From contig NZ_JAAIKO010000055.1 of NCBI RefSeq assembly GCF_016107395.1, positions 1 through 43,232 on the forward strand: a stretch of 43,232 bases of DNA, in the 5' to 3' direction. The position numbers and the translations under genes are program-made. The notes below the pieces were generated by a model. It was not told the origin of the DNA. It searched no databases and saw only the letters and a program-made list of their open reading frames with translations. The DNA is from Streptomyces fildesensis. GTDB taxonomy: Bacteria > Actinomycetota > Actinomycetes > Streptomycetales > Streptomycetaceae. Positions 16,177 through 24,824 of the stretch are shown here, piece by piece (positions within the stretch are counted from its first letter, which is position 1; the number at the start of each line of letters is the position of its first letter).

Positions 16177-16908
16177 TCAGGAGGTCTCAGTGGTCTCCGC
16201 GACGCGGGCGGCGCGCAGCAGGCGGAGTCCGGGGGCGCCGGAGGTCCGGGCGCCGCGGCGGGCCAGCGCCCGGGCGGTCAGGTCGCCGGCCAGTTGGACG
16301 ACGGTGACCAGCGCGATCAGCAGCACGATCGTGGCGATCATGACCTTGTTCTCGAACCGCTGGTAGCCGTAGGTCCACGCGAGGTTGCCCAGGCCGCCGG
16401 CGGAGATCGTGCCGGCCATGGCCGAGTAGCCGACGAGGGCGATCACGGTGGTGGTGAGGCCGGAGACCAGCGACGGCAGCGACTCGGGCAGCAGCGCCTT
16501 GACGACCACGGTGCGGGTGTTGCCGCCCATCGCGTGGACCGCCTCGACGAGCCCGGGGTCGACCTCGCGGATCGAGGTCTCCACGAGCCGCGCGAAGAAC
16601 GGGATCGCACCGACGGACAGCATGACGACGGCGGCGTTGAGCCCGAACGCGGCGCCGACGAGCCAGCGCGTGAACGGGATCAGCGCGACCATCAGGATGA
16701 TGAACGGCAGCGACCGCGTGATGTTCACGACGACGCCGATGACCTTGTTCAGCACCACGTTCTGCAGCAGGCCGCCCCGGCTGGTGAGAACCAGGAGCAC
16801 GCCGAGCGGCAGGCCGATCGCGGCCGTGATCACGGTGGACCAGCCCACCATGTAGAGGGTTTCCCAACAGGCCGTCGTGAGCAGCGGCTGTATTTCGGCC
16901 CAGGTCAT
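16177..16908 (-). CDS. metI: Methionine ABC transporter permease
   Basis: 243 aa with five hydrophobic segments. MetI signatures are ETLYMVGWSTVITAAIGLPLGVLL, the EAVHAMGGNTRTVVVKALLPESLPSLV coupling (EAA-type) loop and MAGTISAGGLGNLAWTYGYQRF. It forms the inner-membrane channel with the MetN ATPase. Its ATG overlaps the metN stop (16905-16908), indicating coupled translation. Confidence 0.92.
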   Translation of the reverse strand: MTWAEIQPLLTTACWETLYMVGWSTVITAAIGLPLGVLLVLTSRGGLLQNVVLNKVIGVVVNITRSLPFIILMVALIPFTRWLVGAAFGLNAAVVMLSVGAIPFFARLVETSIREVDPGLVEAVHAMGGNTRTVVVKALLPESLPSLVSGLTTTVIALVGYSAMAGTISAGGLGNLAWTYGYQRFENKVMIATIVLLIALVTVVQLAGDLTARALARRGARTSGAPGLRLLRAARVAETTETS

Positions 16909-17975
16909 TTCACGGTCTCCTTCACGCGTGCGGCGGCGGTCCGTGCCACCTCGACCTGGATGCCCTGCTCGCGCAGGAAGCCGATCGGTACGACGTTGTC
17001 CTCGAAAGGACCGGGCAGTTCGATCCGCATCCGGCCGATCTGCCGGCCGGAGATGGTCTCCATGGCCGCGCCCAGGATCGACACGTCCACGTTGTAGGTG
17101 CGCGCCAGCTGGGAGATGACCGGCTCGGTCGCGCTCTCGCCGTGGAAGGTGAGGTCGATGACCGTGCGGTCCGGTCCTGACGGCTCACCGCCGACCGGGA
17201 ACAGCTCGTGCGCGAGCTCGGAGCCCGGGGTGGCGAGCAGCTCGGCGACGGTGCCGGACTCCACGACCCTGCCGTTCTTCATCAGCGCGGCCGAATCGCA
17301 GATCGCCTTGACGACGTCCATCTCGTGCGTGATGAGCAGAACGGTCAGCCCCAGCTGCTGGTTGAGGTCGCGCAGCAGCTGGAGGATGGAGCGGGTGGTC
17401 TCCGGGTCGAGCGCCGAGGTGGCCTCGTCGGAGAGCAGCACCTTGGGGTCGCCGGCCAGCGCGCGGGCGATGCCGACGCGCTGCTTCTGACCGCCGGACA
17501 GCTGCGCGGGGTAGGCGCGGGCCTTGTCGGCGAGACCGACCAGGTCCAGGAGTTCGAGGGCCTTGCGGGAGCGCTCCTTGCCGGAGATGCCGAGGATCTC
17601 CAGCGGCAGCTCGACGTTGCCCTGCACGGTGCGCGAGGCCAGCAGGTTGAAGTGCTGGAAGACCATGCCGATGCCGCTGCGGGCGGCGCGCAGCGCGGCT
17701 CCCGCCCGGTCGGTCCGGCCGCCGAGCGCGGTCAGGTCCTGCCCGGCGACCTCGACGGTGCCGGAGGTGGGGCGCTCGAGGAGGTTGACGCAGCGGATGA
17801 GGGTCGACTTGCCGGCGCCGCTCTGTCCGACGACGCCGTAGACCTCGCCCTCGCGGACGTGCAGATCGACGCCGTCCAGGGCGGTGATCTCGCGGTCACG
17901 CGAGGGGTAGACCTTTCTCAGGTCCGTGGTGGTGATCACAGGGGTATCCGTCACTGTCGAGTGCGCGGCAGACAT
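16905..17975 (-). CDS. metN: Methionine ABC transporter ATP-binding protein with NIL domain
   Basis: 356 aa from ATG 17975 (MSAAHS); a GTG at 17954 is the alternative and neither has a clear ribosome site. ATPase motifs: Walker A GQSGAGKST, signature LSGGQKQR, Walker B KVLLSDEATSALD, and the H-loop His in LLITHEMD. The last ~85 residues (TVIDLTFHGESATEPVISQLARTYNVDVSILGA) form the NIL/C2 domain that in characterised MetN binds methionine and inhibits transport. A longer reading to 18035 exists without support. Expression is probably controlled by the leader peptide at 18107-18187. Confidence 0.9.
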   Translation of the reverse strand: MSAAHSTVTDTPVITTTDLRKVYPSRDREITALDGVDLHVREGEVYGVVGQSGAGKSTLIRCVNLLERPTSGTVEVAGQDLTALGGRTDRAGAALRAARSGIGMVFQHFNLLASRTVQGNVELPLEILGISGKERSRKALELLDLVGLADKARAYPAQLSGGQKQRVGIARALAGDPKVLLSDEATSALDPETTRSILQLLRDLNQQLGLTVLLITHEMDVVKAICDSAALMKNGRVVESGTVAELLATPGSELAHELFPVGGEPSGPDRTVIDLTFHGESATEPVISQLARTYNVDVSILGAAMETISGRQIGRMRIELPGPFEDNVVPIGFLREQGIQVEVARTAAARVKETVK

Positions 17976-18018
17976 AGCACCGCACAGGGGGCATTCTTCT
18001 CGGATCGCGGCACGGATC

Positions 18019-18033
18019 GGCCCGTCAGGGGCC
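18019..18033 (-). promoter_or_regulatory. Hairpin between leader peptide and metN
   Basis: GGCCC and GGGCC at 18019-18033 pair around 5 nt (about 7 bp with G-U extension), inside the 131-nt stretch between the leader-peptide stop and metN. It is a candidate attenuator or ribosome-site-sequestering stem; several alternative pairings exist and I could not establish which is used. Confidence 0.35.
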
Positions 18034-18106
18034 AAGCGGGGATCAGCGGCAGGAAGAGGAAGTCGCTGGAACCACGGAATGTCGTGACGCGGGGCTGAGC
18101 CCTCGG

Positions 18107-18187
18107 CTAGTCACACATTCGACACATACAACGAACACCGGGCGTGGTCGCCTCGGTCGCGCGGCAGCGGCTGTTCGTCGTGGTCAT
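18107..18187 (-). CDS. Cys/Met-rich leader peptide, 26 aa, upstream of metNIQ
   Basis: Short ORF ATG 18187 to TAG 18107. It begins MTTTNSRCRA and ends RCMCRMCD: four Cys and two internal Met codons, with the sequence Cys-Met-Cys-Arg-Met-Cys right before the stop. Three of the Cys codons are TGT, the rarer choice in a high-GC genome, which would heighten stalling when Cys-tRNA is short. There is no good ribosome site; TTTACT 7 nt before the ATG could be a -10 for a leaderless transcript. Actinobacteria are known to use Cys-rich short ORFs as translation-sensing attenuators of sulfur genes. Here it would couple the methionine importer to Cys/Met supply. No protein-level role is expected. Confidence 0.7.
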   Translation of the reverse strand: MTTTNSRCRATEATTPGVRCMCRMCD

Positions 18188-18259
18188 GAGATCCAGTAAA
18201 GCAGACCTGCCGGTCGCGTCCCGCATTCCGGGCAGGCCGTTCACTATGCGGACAGCCGC

Positions 18260-18904
18260 TCATCCAGCGGTGGTGATCTCCAGGCCCGCGTCCGTGACCT
18301 GCACCGATACCGCGGACAGGTCCCGGACCACCACGTCGGCGGCCAACTCCTCGACGGCATGGGTTGTGGCCAAGGCCACGGTCCGCATCCCGGCGGCGCG
18401 GCCCGCGGTGAGACCGGCGGGAGCGTCCTCGAAGACGGTGCAGTCCTCCGGGCGCACCCCCAGCTTCCGGGCCGCCAGCAGGAAGGGCTCCGGGTCCGGC
18501 TTGCCGTTCGTCACGTCGTCGGCGCTGATCAGCAGGGGCGGATCGATCGCGGCGGCGGCGAGCCGGGCGGCGCCCAGCCGGCCGGTGGCGGAGGTGACGA
18601 CCGCCCAGCGGCCGGCCGGCAGCGAGCCGAGCAGCGCGAGGGTGCCGGGCAGGACGACCACGCCGTCCGCGTCGGCCAGCTCCAGCTCCTCGATCCGGCG
18701 CACCGCCGCCGCGACCCGCTCCTCGGGCAGCAGGTCCCGGATGATGGCCACCGCGGTCCTGCCGTGCAGCTGCACCGCCGCGAACGCCTCGGCCGTCACC
18801 CGCTCCTCCCGCGCCCACCGGCTCCAGCAGCGGACCACCGAGTCCATGGAGGAGACGAGCGTCCCGTCGTTGTCGAACAGCAGCGCCTGCGTGGTGATCT
18901 TCAT
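18260..18904 (-). CDS. HAD-family phosphatase (beta-phosphoglucomutase-like)
   Basis: 214 aa from ATG 18904. HAD motif I LLFDNDGTLVSS (nucleophile Asp and acid/base Asp in DNDGT), motif II ADGVVVLPGT..VVTSATG, motif III Lys in NGKPDPEPFLLAARKLG, and motif IV VFEDAPAGLTAGRAAGMRTVAL. The small helical cap between motifs I and II places it with sugar-phosphate phosphatases/phosphoglycolate phosphatase-like enzymes. The substrate cannot be assigned. Divergent from the membrane-protein pair at 18986. Confidence 0.88.
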   Translation of the reverse strand: MKITTQALLFDNDGTLVSSMDSVVRCWSRWAREERVTAEAFAAVQLHGRTAVAIIRDLLPEERVAAAVRRIEELELADADGVVVLPGTLALLGSLPAGRWAVVTSATGRLGAARLAAAAIDPPLLISADDVTNGKPDPEPFLLAARKLGVRPEDCTVFEDAPAGLTAGRAAGMRTVALATTHAVEELAADVVVRDLSAVSVQVTDAGLEITTAG

Positions 18905-18985
18905 ATCCGGCCACCCTACGCCGGGCGCGGAGGGCTCCTGGATCCCGCTGGGCCCGGCCCTTTTGACCCGTAATAGAGTCGCGGC

Positions 18986-19354
18986 ATGCTCGACGCAGTC
19001 ACCATCACGGTCTCGGTCGCGGCGCTGCTGCTCGCGGCGTGGTGCGGCTTCGCCGCCTTCCACGACCAGCCGACCAAGGACTGGCACTTCATCGGCATGG
19101 CCGTGGTCACGGTGCTCGCGCTGGTTCAGCTGGTGATCGCCCTGGTGAAGCTCTCGCGCGGCGAGAAGCCGGACCAGGGCACGTTGATCTTCGTCTCCTA
19201 CCTGGTCGGCGCCGCCTGCACGATCCCGGCGGCCGCCTTCATGTCGCTGACCGAACGCACCCGCTGGGGATCGGCGATCGTCGCCGCGGGCGGAGTGATC
19301 CTCGCCGTGCTCGAAGTACGGCTTTTCGACATCTGGGGAGGCGGCAGTGTCTGA
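18986..19354 (+). CDS. Integral membrane protein, 122 aa
   Basis: Four predicted membrane helices (about 5-25, 36-57, 68-89, 97-114), small loops, no catalytic motif. Unrecognised family. The start is probably leaderless: TAGAGT (18974-18979) lies 6 nt before the ATG and there is no ribosome site. Its stop overlaps the next gene by 8 nt, so the two are likely co-translated partners. Confidence 0.75.
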   Translation: MLDAVTITVSVAALLLAAWCGFAAFHDQPTKDWHFIGMAVVTVLALVQLVIALVKLSRGEKPDQGTLIFVSYLVGAACTIPAAAFMSLTERTRWGSAIVAAGGVILAVLEVRLFDIWGGGSV

Positions 19355-19799
19355 GCCCGCACACGAGGCATCCGGGGCGCCGGCCGCGAACGAAGCCGGG
19401 GCCGGGCGGATCGGCCGGGGTCCCGGGCGGCTGCTGCTCTCGCTCTACGGGGTGTTCACCGTCGCGGCGGTGTCGCGCTCGCTGGTGCAGATGATCACGA
19501 AGTTCCATGACGCGCCGCTGGCGTACGTGCTGTCGGCGGTCGCCGGGCTCGTCTACGCGGTGATCACCGTCGCGCTCCGGCGCGGTGGCGAGGCGGCCCG
19601 CAGGGTGGCGCTGGTGTGCTGCTCGGCCGAACTGGCCGGCGTGCTCGCGGTCGGCACCTTCACCCTCGTCGACCCGTCCGCGTTCCCCGACGCGACCGTG
19701 TGGTCGGACTTCGGGATCGGCTATCTCTTCCTGCCGCTGCTGCTGCCCGTCGCCGGGCTGTTGTGGCTGCGCAGGTCGGCGCGGCCACAACAGCCGTAA
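19347..19799 (+). CDS. Integral membrane protein, 150 aa
   Basis: GTG start with GGGGAGGCGG just upstream, overlapping the previous gene. The first ~25 residues are Ala/Gly/Glu-rich and hydrophilic, then four hydrophobic segments (about 30-47, 58-77, 86-107, 122-142) and a short basic tail. No family recognised. Co-transcription with the upstream four-helix protein suggests a small membrane complex. Confidence 0.72.
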   Translation: MSEPAHEASGAPAANEAGAGRIGRGPGRLLLSLYGVFTVAAVSRSLVQMITKFHDAPLAYVLSAVAGLVYAVITVALRRGGEAARRVALVCCSAELAGVLAVGTFTLVDPSAFPDATVWSDFGIGYLFLPLLLPVAGLLWLRRSARPQQP

Positions 19800-19809
19800 C
19801 GGAAACCGT

Positions 19810-20316
19810 TCAGGCGCTGGCGGCGAACGTCGCCGTCGGGGCGTCCTTCTCCATGGTGACCAGGCTCAGCCGCCGGGTGACCGGCTCGGCGTCGCCCACC
19901 TGCTCGTACCCCAGCTTGCGGTACAGCCGCAGGTTCAGGTCGCTGCGGTGCCCGGTGTACAGCCGGTACCGCTTCGCCTCGCTCTCGGCGGACAGCCGCT
20001 CCTCGACGGCGTGCAGCAGCCGGCCGCCGAGACCGTGCCGCTGCATACGGGGATGGACGATCAACTTGGCGATCCGGGCGGTGCCGTCGACGTCGACGAC
20101 CCCGCGTACCGAGCCGACGACCTCGTCGCCGAGCCGGGCGACCAGGACGCACCCCTGAGCCAGCTCGGCGCGCAGCGCCTCGAAGGTCTGGGTGAGCGGT
20201 TCTATGGTGTAGTCGCCGTAGAGCTCCGCCTCGCTCTGATAGCAGAGGTACTGGAGTTTGAGGATCTTCTCGGCGTCGTCTGGATCCGCCGTAGAGATGG
20301 TCACGCTCATGCCCAT
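19810..20316 (-). CDS. GNAT acetyltransferase
   Basis: 168 aa from the first ATG (20316), which has GGGGAGG 10 nt upstream; a second ATG at 20310 is possible. The acetyl-CoA-binding segment is LIVHPRMQRHGLGGRLLHAVEERL, the R/Q-x-x-G-x-G/A loop, followed by YRLYTGHRSDLNLRLYRKLGYEQV, the typical beta6-alpha4 region. The acceptor is unknown. Convergent with the membrane pair, with only 10 bp between stops. Confidence 0.85.
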   Translation of the reverse strand: MGMSVTISTADPDDAEKILKLQYLCYQSEAELYGDYTIEPLTQTFEALRAELAQGCVLVARLGDEVVGSVRGVVDVDGTARIAKLIVHPRMQRHGLGGRLLHAVEERLSAESEAKRYRLYTGHRSDLNLRLYRKLGYEQVGDAEPVTRRLSLVTMEKDAPTATFAASA

Positions 20317-20519
20317 GTGCGCAGGCCTCCCCTTCGAGTCCGCCCGGGCTGATGAGGGTGTGATGCGCGCCCGGGACGTGTGCCTGACCGGAGTTGGTAC
20401 GGGTGTGCGCCGTCTCCGTGGCGCTGATGATCGCACAAACGCCCCGGCGCGGTAGATGCCTCGCAATACCCGCATCCGGCCACGTTCGAACGCGCAAGGA
20501 ACGCCTTGTCGCCGACTGT

Positions 20520-21044
20520 TTACCGTGCCTTACCCCGTCTTACCGGGGATGCAACCCCGGATTTCAGGATCGAGCGCAGGCAGCCGAGACAGCGTGAGCG
20601 CAAAGGGCCGATACTGCCCTGTGAGATTCCCAACTCCCGGGAGATTTCCTGGTATGTGGGGTCGGAACGGGACATCAGTGCACCAACCACCTGCGGGCAG
20701 CGTCCCGGCAGCCGCCGCACGGCGGCGTGCACGGCCGCTCGCTGCTCGGCGCCGAGCACCTGTTCCTCGACGGACGGCCCGCGGTCGGCCGCCGGGTCGC
20801 GGCCCGGGGTGTACGGCAGCTCACGGCGGACCCGGCGGGCGGCCTCGCGCACCTCGCGCCGTACCGCGGCCCGGAGCCAGCGGGCGGGATCGGCCGGCGG
20901 AACGGCCAGTTCGAGCATCCTCAGCCACACCGCCTGTTCGAGGTCGGCGGCCTCGATGCCGCCGGCCACCTCTTCGGCGGCCGCCTCCGCGGCGACCAGC
21001 GGGCGCAGCCGGGTCAGTTCGTCCTCACGCAGCGACATCGTCAT
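20520..21044 (-). CDS. Small sigma-70-family (ECF-like) factor
   Basis: 174 aa. A region-2-like segment (EVAGGIEAADLEQAVWLRMLELAVPPADPARWLRAAVRREVREAARR, ~25-72) lets it bind RNA polymerase and -10 DNA. A region-4-like helix-turn-helix (LPGRCPQVVGALMSRSDPTYQEISRELGISQGSIGPLRSRCLGCLRSIL, ~112-160) would read the -35. A linker of ~30 residues lies between them. No anti-sigma gene is adjacent. The start is uncertain: two ATGs (21044, 21038), neither with a good ribosome site. Confidence 0.82.
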   Translation of the reverse strand: MTMSLREDELTRLRPLVAAEAAAEEVAGGIEAADLEQAVWLRMLELAVPPADPARWLRAAVRREVREAARRVRRELPYTPGRDPAADRGPSVEEQVLGAEQRAAVHAAVRRLPGRCPQVVGALMSRSDPTYQEISRELGISQGSIGPLRSRCLGCLRSILKSGVASPVRRGKAR

Positions 21045-21133
21045 GATCGCCGGGACGACGCGGCCGCGCCCGGCGGTTGCCGGACGCGGCCGTCTTCACC
21101 CGTCAGAGTGGATCATCCGCCCGAAGGGCCGCA

Positions 21134-22300
21134 TCAGGACTTCAGGAAGTCCTGGCGGGCGAGGAGCGCGGTGTCGGCGTTGTCGGAGAAGATCCCGTCG
21201 ATGCCCTGCTCGAAGTACTTCCTGAACGCGCCGAAGGCGTCGCCGTAGGCGTTCGGGTCGGTGCCCCTGCGGAAGTCGGCGGGCAGGAAGGCGTTCTCGT
21301 TGCGCATCGTGTACGGGTGCAGGATCAGCCCGGCGGCGTGCGCGTCGCGCACCAGCGTGGTCGGCGTGCCGAGCTTCCCGGCCGCGTCGACAGGGATGAT
21401 CAGGGTGAGCGTCGGCCCGATGCCCTGCGCGAAGTGCGCGGTCCACTGCAGGCCGGCGGGGGTGATGAGGTCGTCGACGGTGCGCGGGTCGCCCGCTTCG
21501 ACGAAGTCCCACGGGCGGCTGCCGAGGCCGGAGAGCAGGAAGATCTTGGGGGCCGCGACACCGAGCGCGCCCAGCCGCTGCAGGCTGCCCGACTCGAAGG
21601 ACTCCAGGAACTGCGGGGAGTTCTTCCGGTCACGGCCGTAGCGGCGCAGCAGCCTGGCCAGCCGCTCCTCCAGGCCGAGGCCGAGCTTGCGGAAGTACGT
21701 GGGGTGCTTGGTCTCGGTGTGCAGCCACACCGGACGGCCCCGCTTGCGGCCCTGCTCCTCGGCCCACTGGAGCACCTCCTCGAAGGTGGGGATCTCCCAG
21801 CGGCCGTCGTAGAGGGTGTTGCGCTGCCGGTTGGCGGGCAGCCGTTCCACGGCGCGCAGCGTCTTCAGCTCGGCGAGCGTGAAGTCCTCGGTGAACCAGC
21901 CGGTCATGGCGGTGCCGTCGATGGTCTTGGTGGTCCTACGGCTCGCGAACTCGGGGTGCTTCGAGACGTCCGTGGTGCCGCCGATCTCGGGCTCGTGCCG
22001 GCAGACCAGATGGCCGTCCTTGGTGGGCACGAGGTCCTGCTCGATGACGTCCGCGCCGATGTCCAGGGCGTACTGGTAGGAGCCGAAGGTGTGCTCGGGG
22101 CGGTAGCCGCTGGAGCCGCGGTGCCCGATGACGGTCGGCACCGGCAGCTTGGGCGAGCCGTGTCCGCCGCGGTTGGCCGCGGTGTCCGCGGCGGCCGCCG
22201 TCCCCGGCAGGGCGAACACCGCGCCGCCGGCGCCCAGGGCCGCCGCCGCGCCGAGGACGGCCCGGCGGGCCGGTCCTGATCCCTGCTGGTCGTGCGTCAT
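21134..22300 (-). CDS. Secreted glycerophosphodiester phosphodiesterase
   Basis: 388 aa. The N-terminus has a Tat-like signal (GPARRAVLGAAAALGAGGAVFALPGTAAAA), so export and cleavage near residue 38 are expected. GDPD catalytic parts: VIGHRGSSGYRPEHTFGSYQYALDIGADVIEQDLVPTKDGHLVCRHEP, with His-Arg, the metal-binding Glu-x-Asp and the second His. It would hydrolyse glycerophosphodiesters (phospholipid or teichoic-acid breakdown) outside the cell; in Streptomyces such enzymes are often phosphate-regulated, but I see no clear PHO box here. ATG 22300 has GGGGAGAG upstream. Confidence 0.9.
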   Translation of the reverse strand: MTHDQQGSGPARRAVLGAAAALGAGGAVFALPGTAAAADTAANRGGHGSPKLPVPTVIGHRGSSGYRPEHTFGSYQYALDIGADVIEQDLVPTKDGHLVCRHEPEIGGTTDVSKHPEFASRRTTKTIDGTAMTGWFTEDFTLAELKTLRAVERLPANRQRNTLYDGRWEIPTFEEVLQWAEEQGRKRGRPVWLHTETKHPTYFRKLGLGLEERLARLLRRYGRDRKNSPQFLESFESGSLQRLGALGVAAPKIFLLSGLGSRPWDFVEAGDPRTVDDLITPAGLQWTAHFAQGIGPTLTLIIPVDAAGKLGTPTTLVRDAHAAGLILHPYTMRNENAFLPADFRRGTDPNAYGDAFGAFRKYFEQGIDGIFSDNADTALLARQDFLKS

Positions 22301-22567
22301 GAGCTCTCCCCTGTCTCCGGTGACTGCGGCCGAACGCCTGTGCGGCACCTGCCGGTCGACCCGCGCATCGTAGGCGCGTACATCTTTCGTACGAGCCACG
22401 ACAGGCGAAACATGCGCGGAACGTACGTCAACACTGCGTAGCAAGTGTGTGAACCCGGCGTGCGCTGACCAGGCGAACGGAAGTATCGTCCTCATCTATA
22501 GGGGGTGTGCGCCAGTGGGCGTGCGCCCCTGGTCTGCGATCCACCGATCCCCTGCCCGGAGGGCCCG

Positions 22568-23236
22568 TTGTTCCGTTTCCTGATCAATGCGCTGCTCGTA
22601 CCGCTCCTCCGCGTGCTGTACCGCCCGCGTGTCGAGGGAATGGAGAACATCCCCGCGACCGGACCCGTCATCCTGGCGGGCAACCACCTCGCCTTCTCGG
22701 ACTCACCGTTCATGACCCTGGTGGCCCCGCGCCCGGTCTTCTTCCTCGGCAAGGACGAGTACGTGACCGGCCGCGGCATCAAGGGCCGCGCGAAGGCCGC
22801 GTTCTTCACCACCGTCGGCATGATCCCGGTGGACCGGGACGGCGCCCGCGGCGGCGCGGCGGCGCTGATGACGGGCCGCCGGGTGCTGGAGGACGGCCAG
22901 ATCTTCGGCATCCACCCGGAGGGCACCCGCTCCCCCGACGGCCGGCTGTACCGGGGCCGTACGGGTGTCGCCCGGCTCGCCCTGATGACCGGCGCGGTCG
23001 TCGTGCCCTGCGCGCTGATCGGCACCGAGCGCGTCCAGCCGGCCGGCAAGAAGCTGCCGCGCATCCACCGGGTGACCATCCGCTTCGGCGCGCCCCTCGA
23101 CTTCTCCCGCTACGAGGGCATGGACCGTGACCGCTATGTGCTGCGGGCCATCACCGACGAGGTGATGAGCGACGTCATGCGGCTGTCGGGCCAGGAGTAC
23201 GTCGACATGTACGCGACCAAGGCCAAGGCCGCCTGA
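22568..23236 (+). CDS. 1-acyl-sn-glycerol-3-phosphate acyltransferase family (PlsC)
   Basis: 222 aa from a TTG start with GGAGGG 5-7 nt upstream; the longer GTG reading from 22505 adds an unlikely Pro/Cys-rich stretch. The HX4D catalytic motif is NHLAFSD; the glycerol-phosphate binding motif is HPEGTRSPDGRLYRGRTG. The N-terminal hydrophobic segment (FLINALLVPLLRVLY) anchors it to the membrane. It probably acylates lysophosphatidate in phospholipid synthesis. It ends at a terminator shared with the convergent exporter gene. Confidence 0.9.
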   Translation: MFRFLINALLVPLLRVLYRPRVEGMENIPATGPVILAGNHLAFSDSPFMTLVAPRPVFFLGKDEYVTGRGIKGRAKAAFFTTVGMIPVDRDGARGGAAALMTGRRVLEDGQIFGIHPEGTRSPDGRLYRGRTGVARLALMTGAVVVPCALIGTERVQPAGKKLPRIHRVTIRFGAPLDFSRYEGMDRDRYVLRAITDEVMSDVMRLSGQEYVDMYATKAKAA

Positions 23237-23254
23237 CCCACGGCGCCGAGGCGC

Positions 23255-23287
23255 CCCGCTCCGCCCCTCAGTGATGGGCGGAGCGGG
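23255..23287. terminator. 12-bp terminator overlapping the exporter's last codons
   Basis: CCCGCTCCGCCC (23255-23266) pairs with GGGCGGAGCGGG (23276-23287) around 9 nt. It lies 18 nt after the PlsC stop and contains the stop and final codons (ARSAHH) of the convergent MFS gene, so one stem serves both. Confidence 0.8.
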
Positions 23288-24824
23288 CCGTTGCCAGCTT
23301 GGTGTGGCGCAGCATCCGCCAGGCCCACACCGACGCCCCGATCAGCACCACCGCGCCGACCAGGGCGGCGATGCGCAGCCCGTCGGTGAACGAGGCCTGC
23401 GCCGCCGTGAGCAGGGTGTTCCCGCTCTCGCCGGGCAGCGTGCCCGCCACCTCGACGGCCCCCGCCAGGGAGTCCTTGGCCTGCGCGGCGCTGCCCGCCG
23501 GCAGTCCGGCGGGCAGCGTCAGGTTGGAGTAGACGCCGGTGACGATGGAGCCGAGCAGCGCGATGCCGAGGGCGGCGCCGAGTTCGTAGGCCGTCTCGGA
23601 CACCGCGGCCGAGGCGCCGGCCTCCTCCTCGGGGACGCTGGAGAGGATCACGTCGGCGGTGACGGTGAACGAGAAGCCGGCGCCCACACCGACGATCAGC
23701 AGCACGGCGAAGAGCAGCGGGTAGCCCGTCTCCGGGGTGAGCCCGAACAGTCCGGCCAGCGCCAGACCGCTGGCGCCCAGACCGCCCGCGACGACCAGCC
23801 GCACGGAGAACCGGCGGGCGGCCATGCCCGCGCAGAGCCCGGCCCCCACGGCGCCGACCATGGCCGGAAGTTCGGCAAGACCCGCCTCCAGCGGCGAGCG
23901 CCCCTGCACCATCTGCAGGAACTGTGACAGGAAGAAGATCAGCCCGGACAGGCCCAGCACGGTCAGCAGATCGGCCAGCACCGAGGCGGAGAAGCCCCGG
24001 TTGCGGAACAGATGCATGTCCAGCAGCGGTGCGGGCAGCGTGTACTGCCGCCGGACGAAGGCATAGAGGCAGGCCAGTCCCACCGCGCCCGCGGCGAAGG
24101 CGGCGGGCTTCGCGCCGTGCGCCGCGATCTCCTTGATGCCGTACACGACACCGAACATGCCGACGAGCGACAGCGCGACGCTGACCAGGTCCCAGGGACC
24201 CGGGTCGGGATTCTTCGACTCCGGCAGCAGTTTGTAGCCGACGACCACCAGGACCACCATGACCGGCAGGTTGATCAGGAAGACCGAGCCCCACCAGAAG
24301 TGCTCCAGCAGGATGCCGCCGACGACCGGTCCCACGGCGGCGCCGGCCGTCGAGGCCGCGCCCCACACACCGATCGCGAAGCTGCGCTCCCGCGGGTCGG
24401 TGAAGAGGTTGCGGATCAACGCGAGGGTGGACGGCATGAGGGTGGCGCCGGCCACGCCCATCAGGGCGCGGGCGAGGATGAGCATCTCCGGGGTGTGCGC
24501 GTAAGCGGCCAGCACCGACAGCCCGCCGAACGCGGCGGAGCCGATGAGCAGCAGCTTCTTGCGGCCGACGCGGTCACCGAGGCTGCCCATTGAGACCAGC
24601 AGCCCGGCGATGACGAAGGAGTAGATGTCGCCGATCCACAGCACCTGCGTCGAGGACGGCTCCAGGTCCTCGGTCAGGAACGGCATCGCCAGCCCGAGCA
24701 CCGTCGCGTCGACGGCGACGAGCAGCAGCGCCAGTGTGAGGATGCCGAGCGCGAGCCAGCGGGAGGGGTGCGGGGGCGTCGGGGGCACGGGGGCGGTGGG
24801 CTTGTGCAGGGCGTCGCGGGTCAT
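23268..24824 (-). CDS. DHA2-family (14-TM) MFS drug exporter
   Basis: 518 aa from ATG 24824, 14 hydrophobic segments. DHA2 motifs: VDATVLGLAMPFLTEDL in TM1, LGDRVGRKKLLL (motif A, loop 2-3), LARALMGVAGATLMPSTLALIRNLF (motif B region) and GAAVGPVVGGILLEHFWWGSVFLINLPV (motif C, antiporter signature). Similar to proton-driven exporters of dyes, disinfectants and polyketides. Its ATG overlaps the tetR stop (ATGA, 24821-24824), so regulator and pump form an autoregulated unit. Confidence 0.92.
   Translation of the reverse strand: MTRDALHKPTAPVPPTPPHPSRWLALGILTLALLLVAVDATVLGLAMPFLTEDLEPSSTQVLWIGDIYSFVIAGLLVSMGSLGDRVGRKKLLLIGSAAFGGLSVLAAYAHTPEMLILARALMGVAGATLMPSTLALIRNLFTDPRERSFAIGVWGAASTAGAAVGPVVGGILLEHFWWGSVFLINLPVMVVLVVVGYKLLPESKNPDPGPWDLVSVALSLVGMFGVVYGIKEIAAHGAKPAAFAAGAVGLACLYAFVRRQYTLPAPLLDMHLFRNRGFSASVLADLLTVLGLSGLIFFLSQFLQMVQGRSPLEAGLAELPAMVGAVGAGLCAGMAARRFSVRLVVAGGLGASGLALAGLFGLTPETGYPLLFAVLLIVGVGAGFSFTVTADVILSSVPEEEAGASAAVSETAYELGAALGIALLGSIVTGVYSNLTLPAGLPAGSAAQAKDSLAGAVEVAGTLPGESGNTLLTAAQASFTDGLRIAALVGAVVLIGASVWAWRMLRHTKLATARSAHH

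Noticed and set aside
17976..18106. SAM riboswitch upstream of metN
   Set aside because: I could not fit a SAM-I or SAM-IV core on the minus strand. A GGTCATGAG string at 18182-18190 resembles the SAM-IV start but is on the plus strand, facing away from metN.
22505..22567. Longer PlsC start at GTG 22505
   Set aside because: It adds a Cys/Pro-rich segment with no ribosome site, while TTG 22568 has GGAGGG at proper spacing and begins directly with the membrane anchor.
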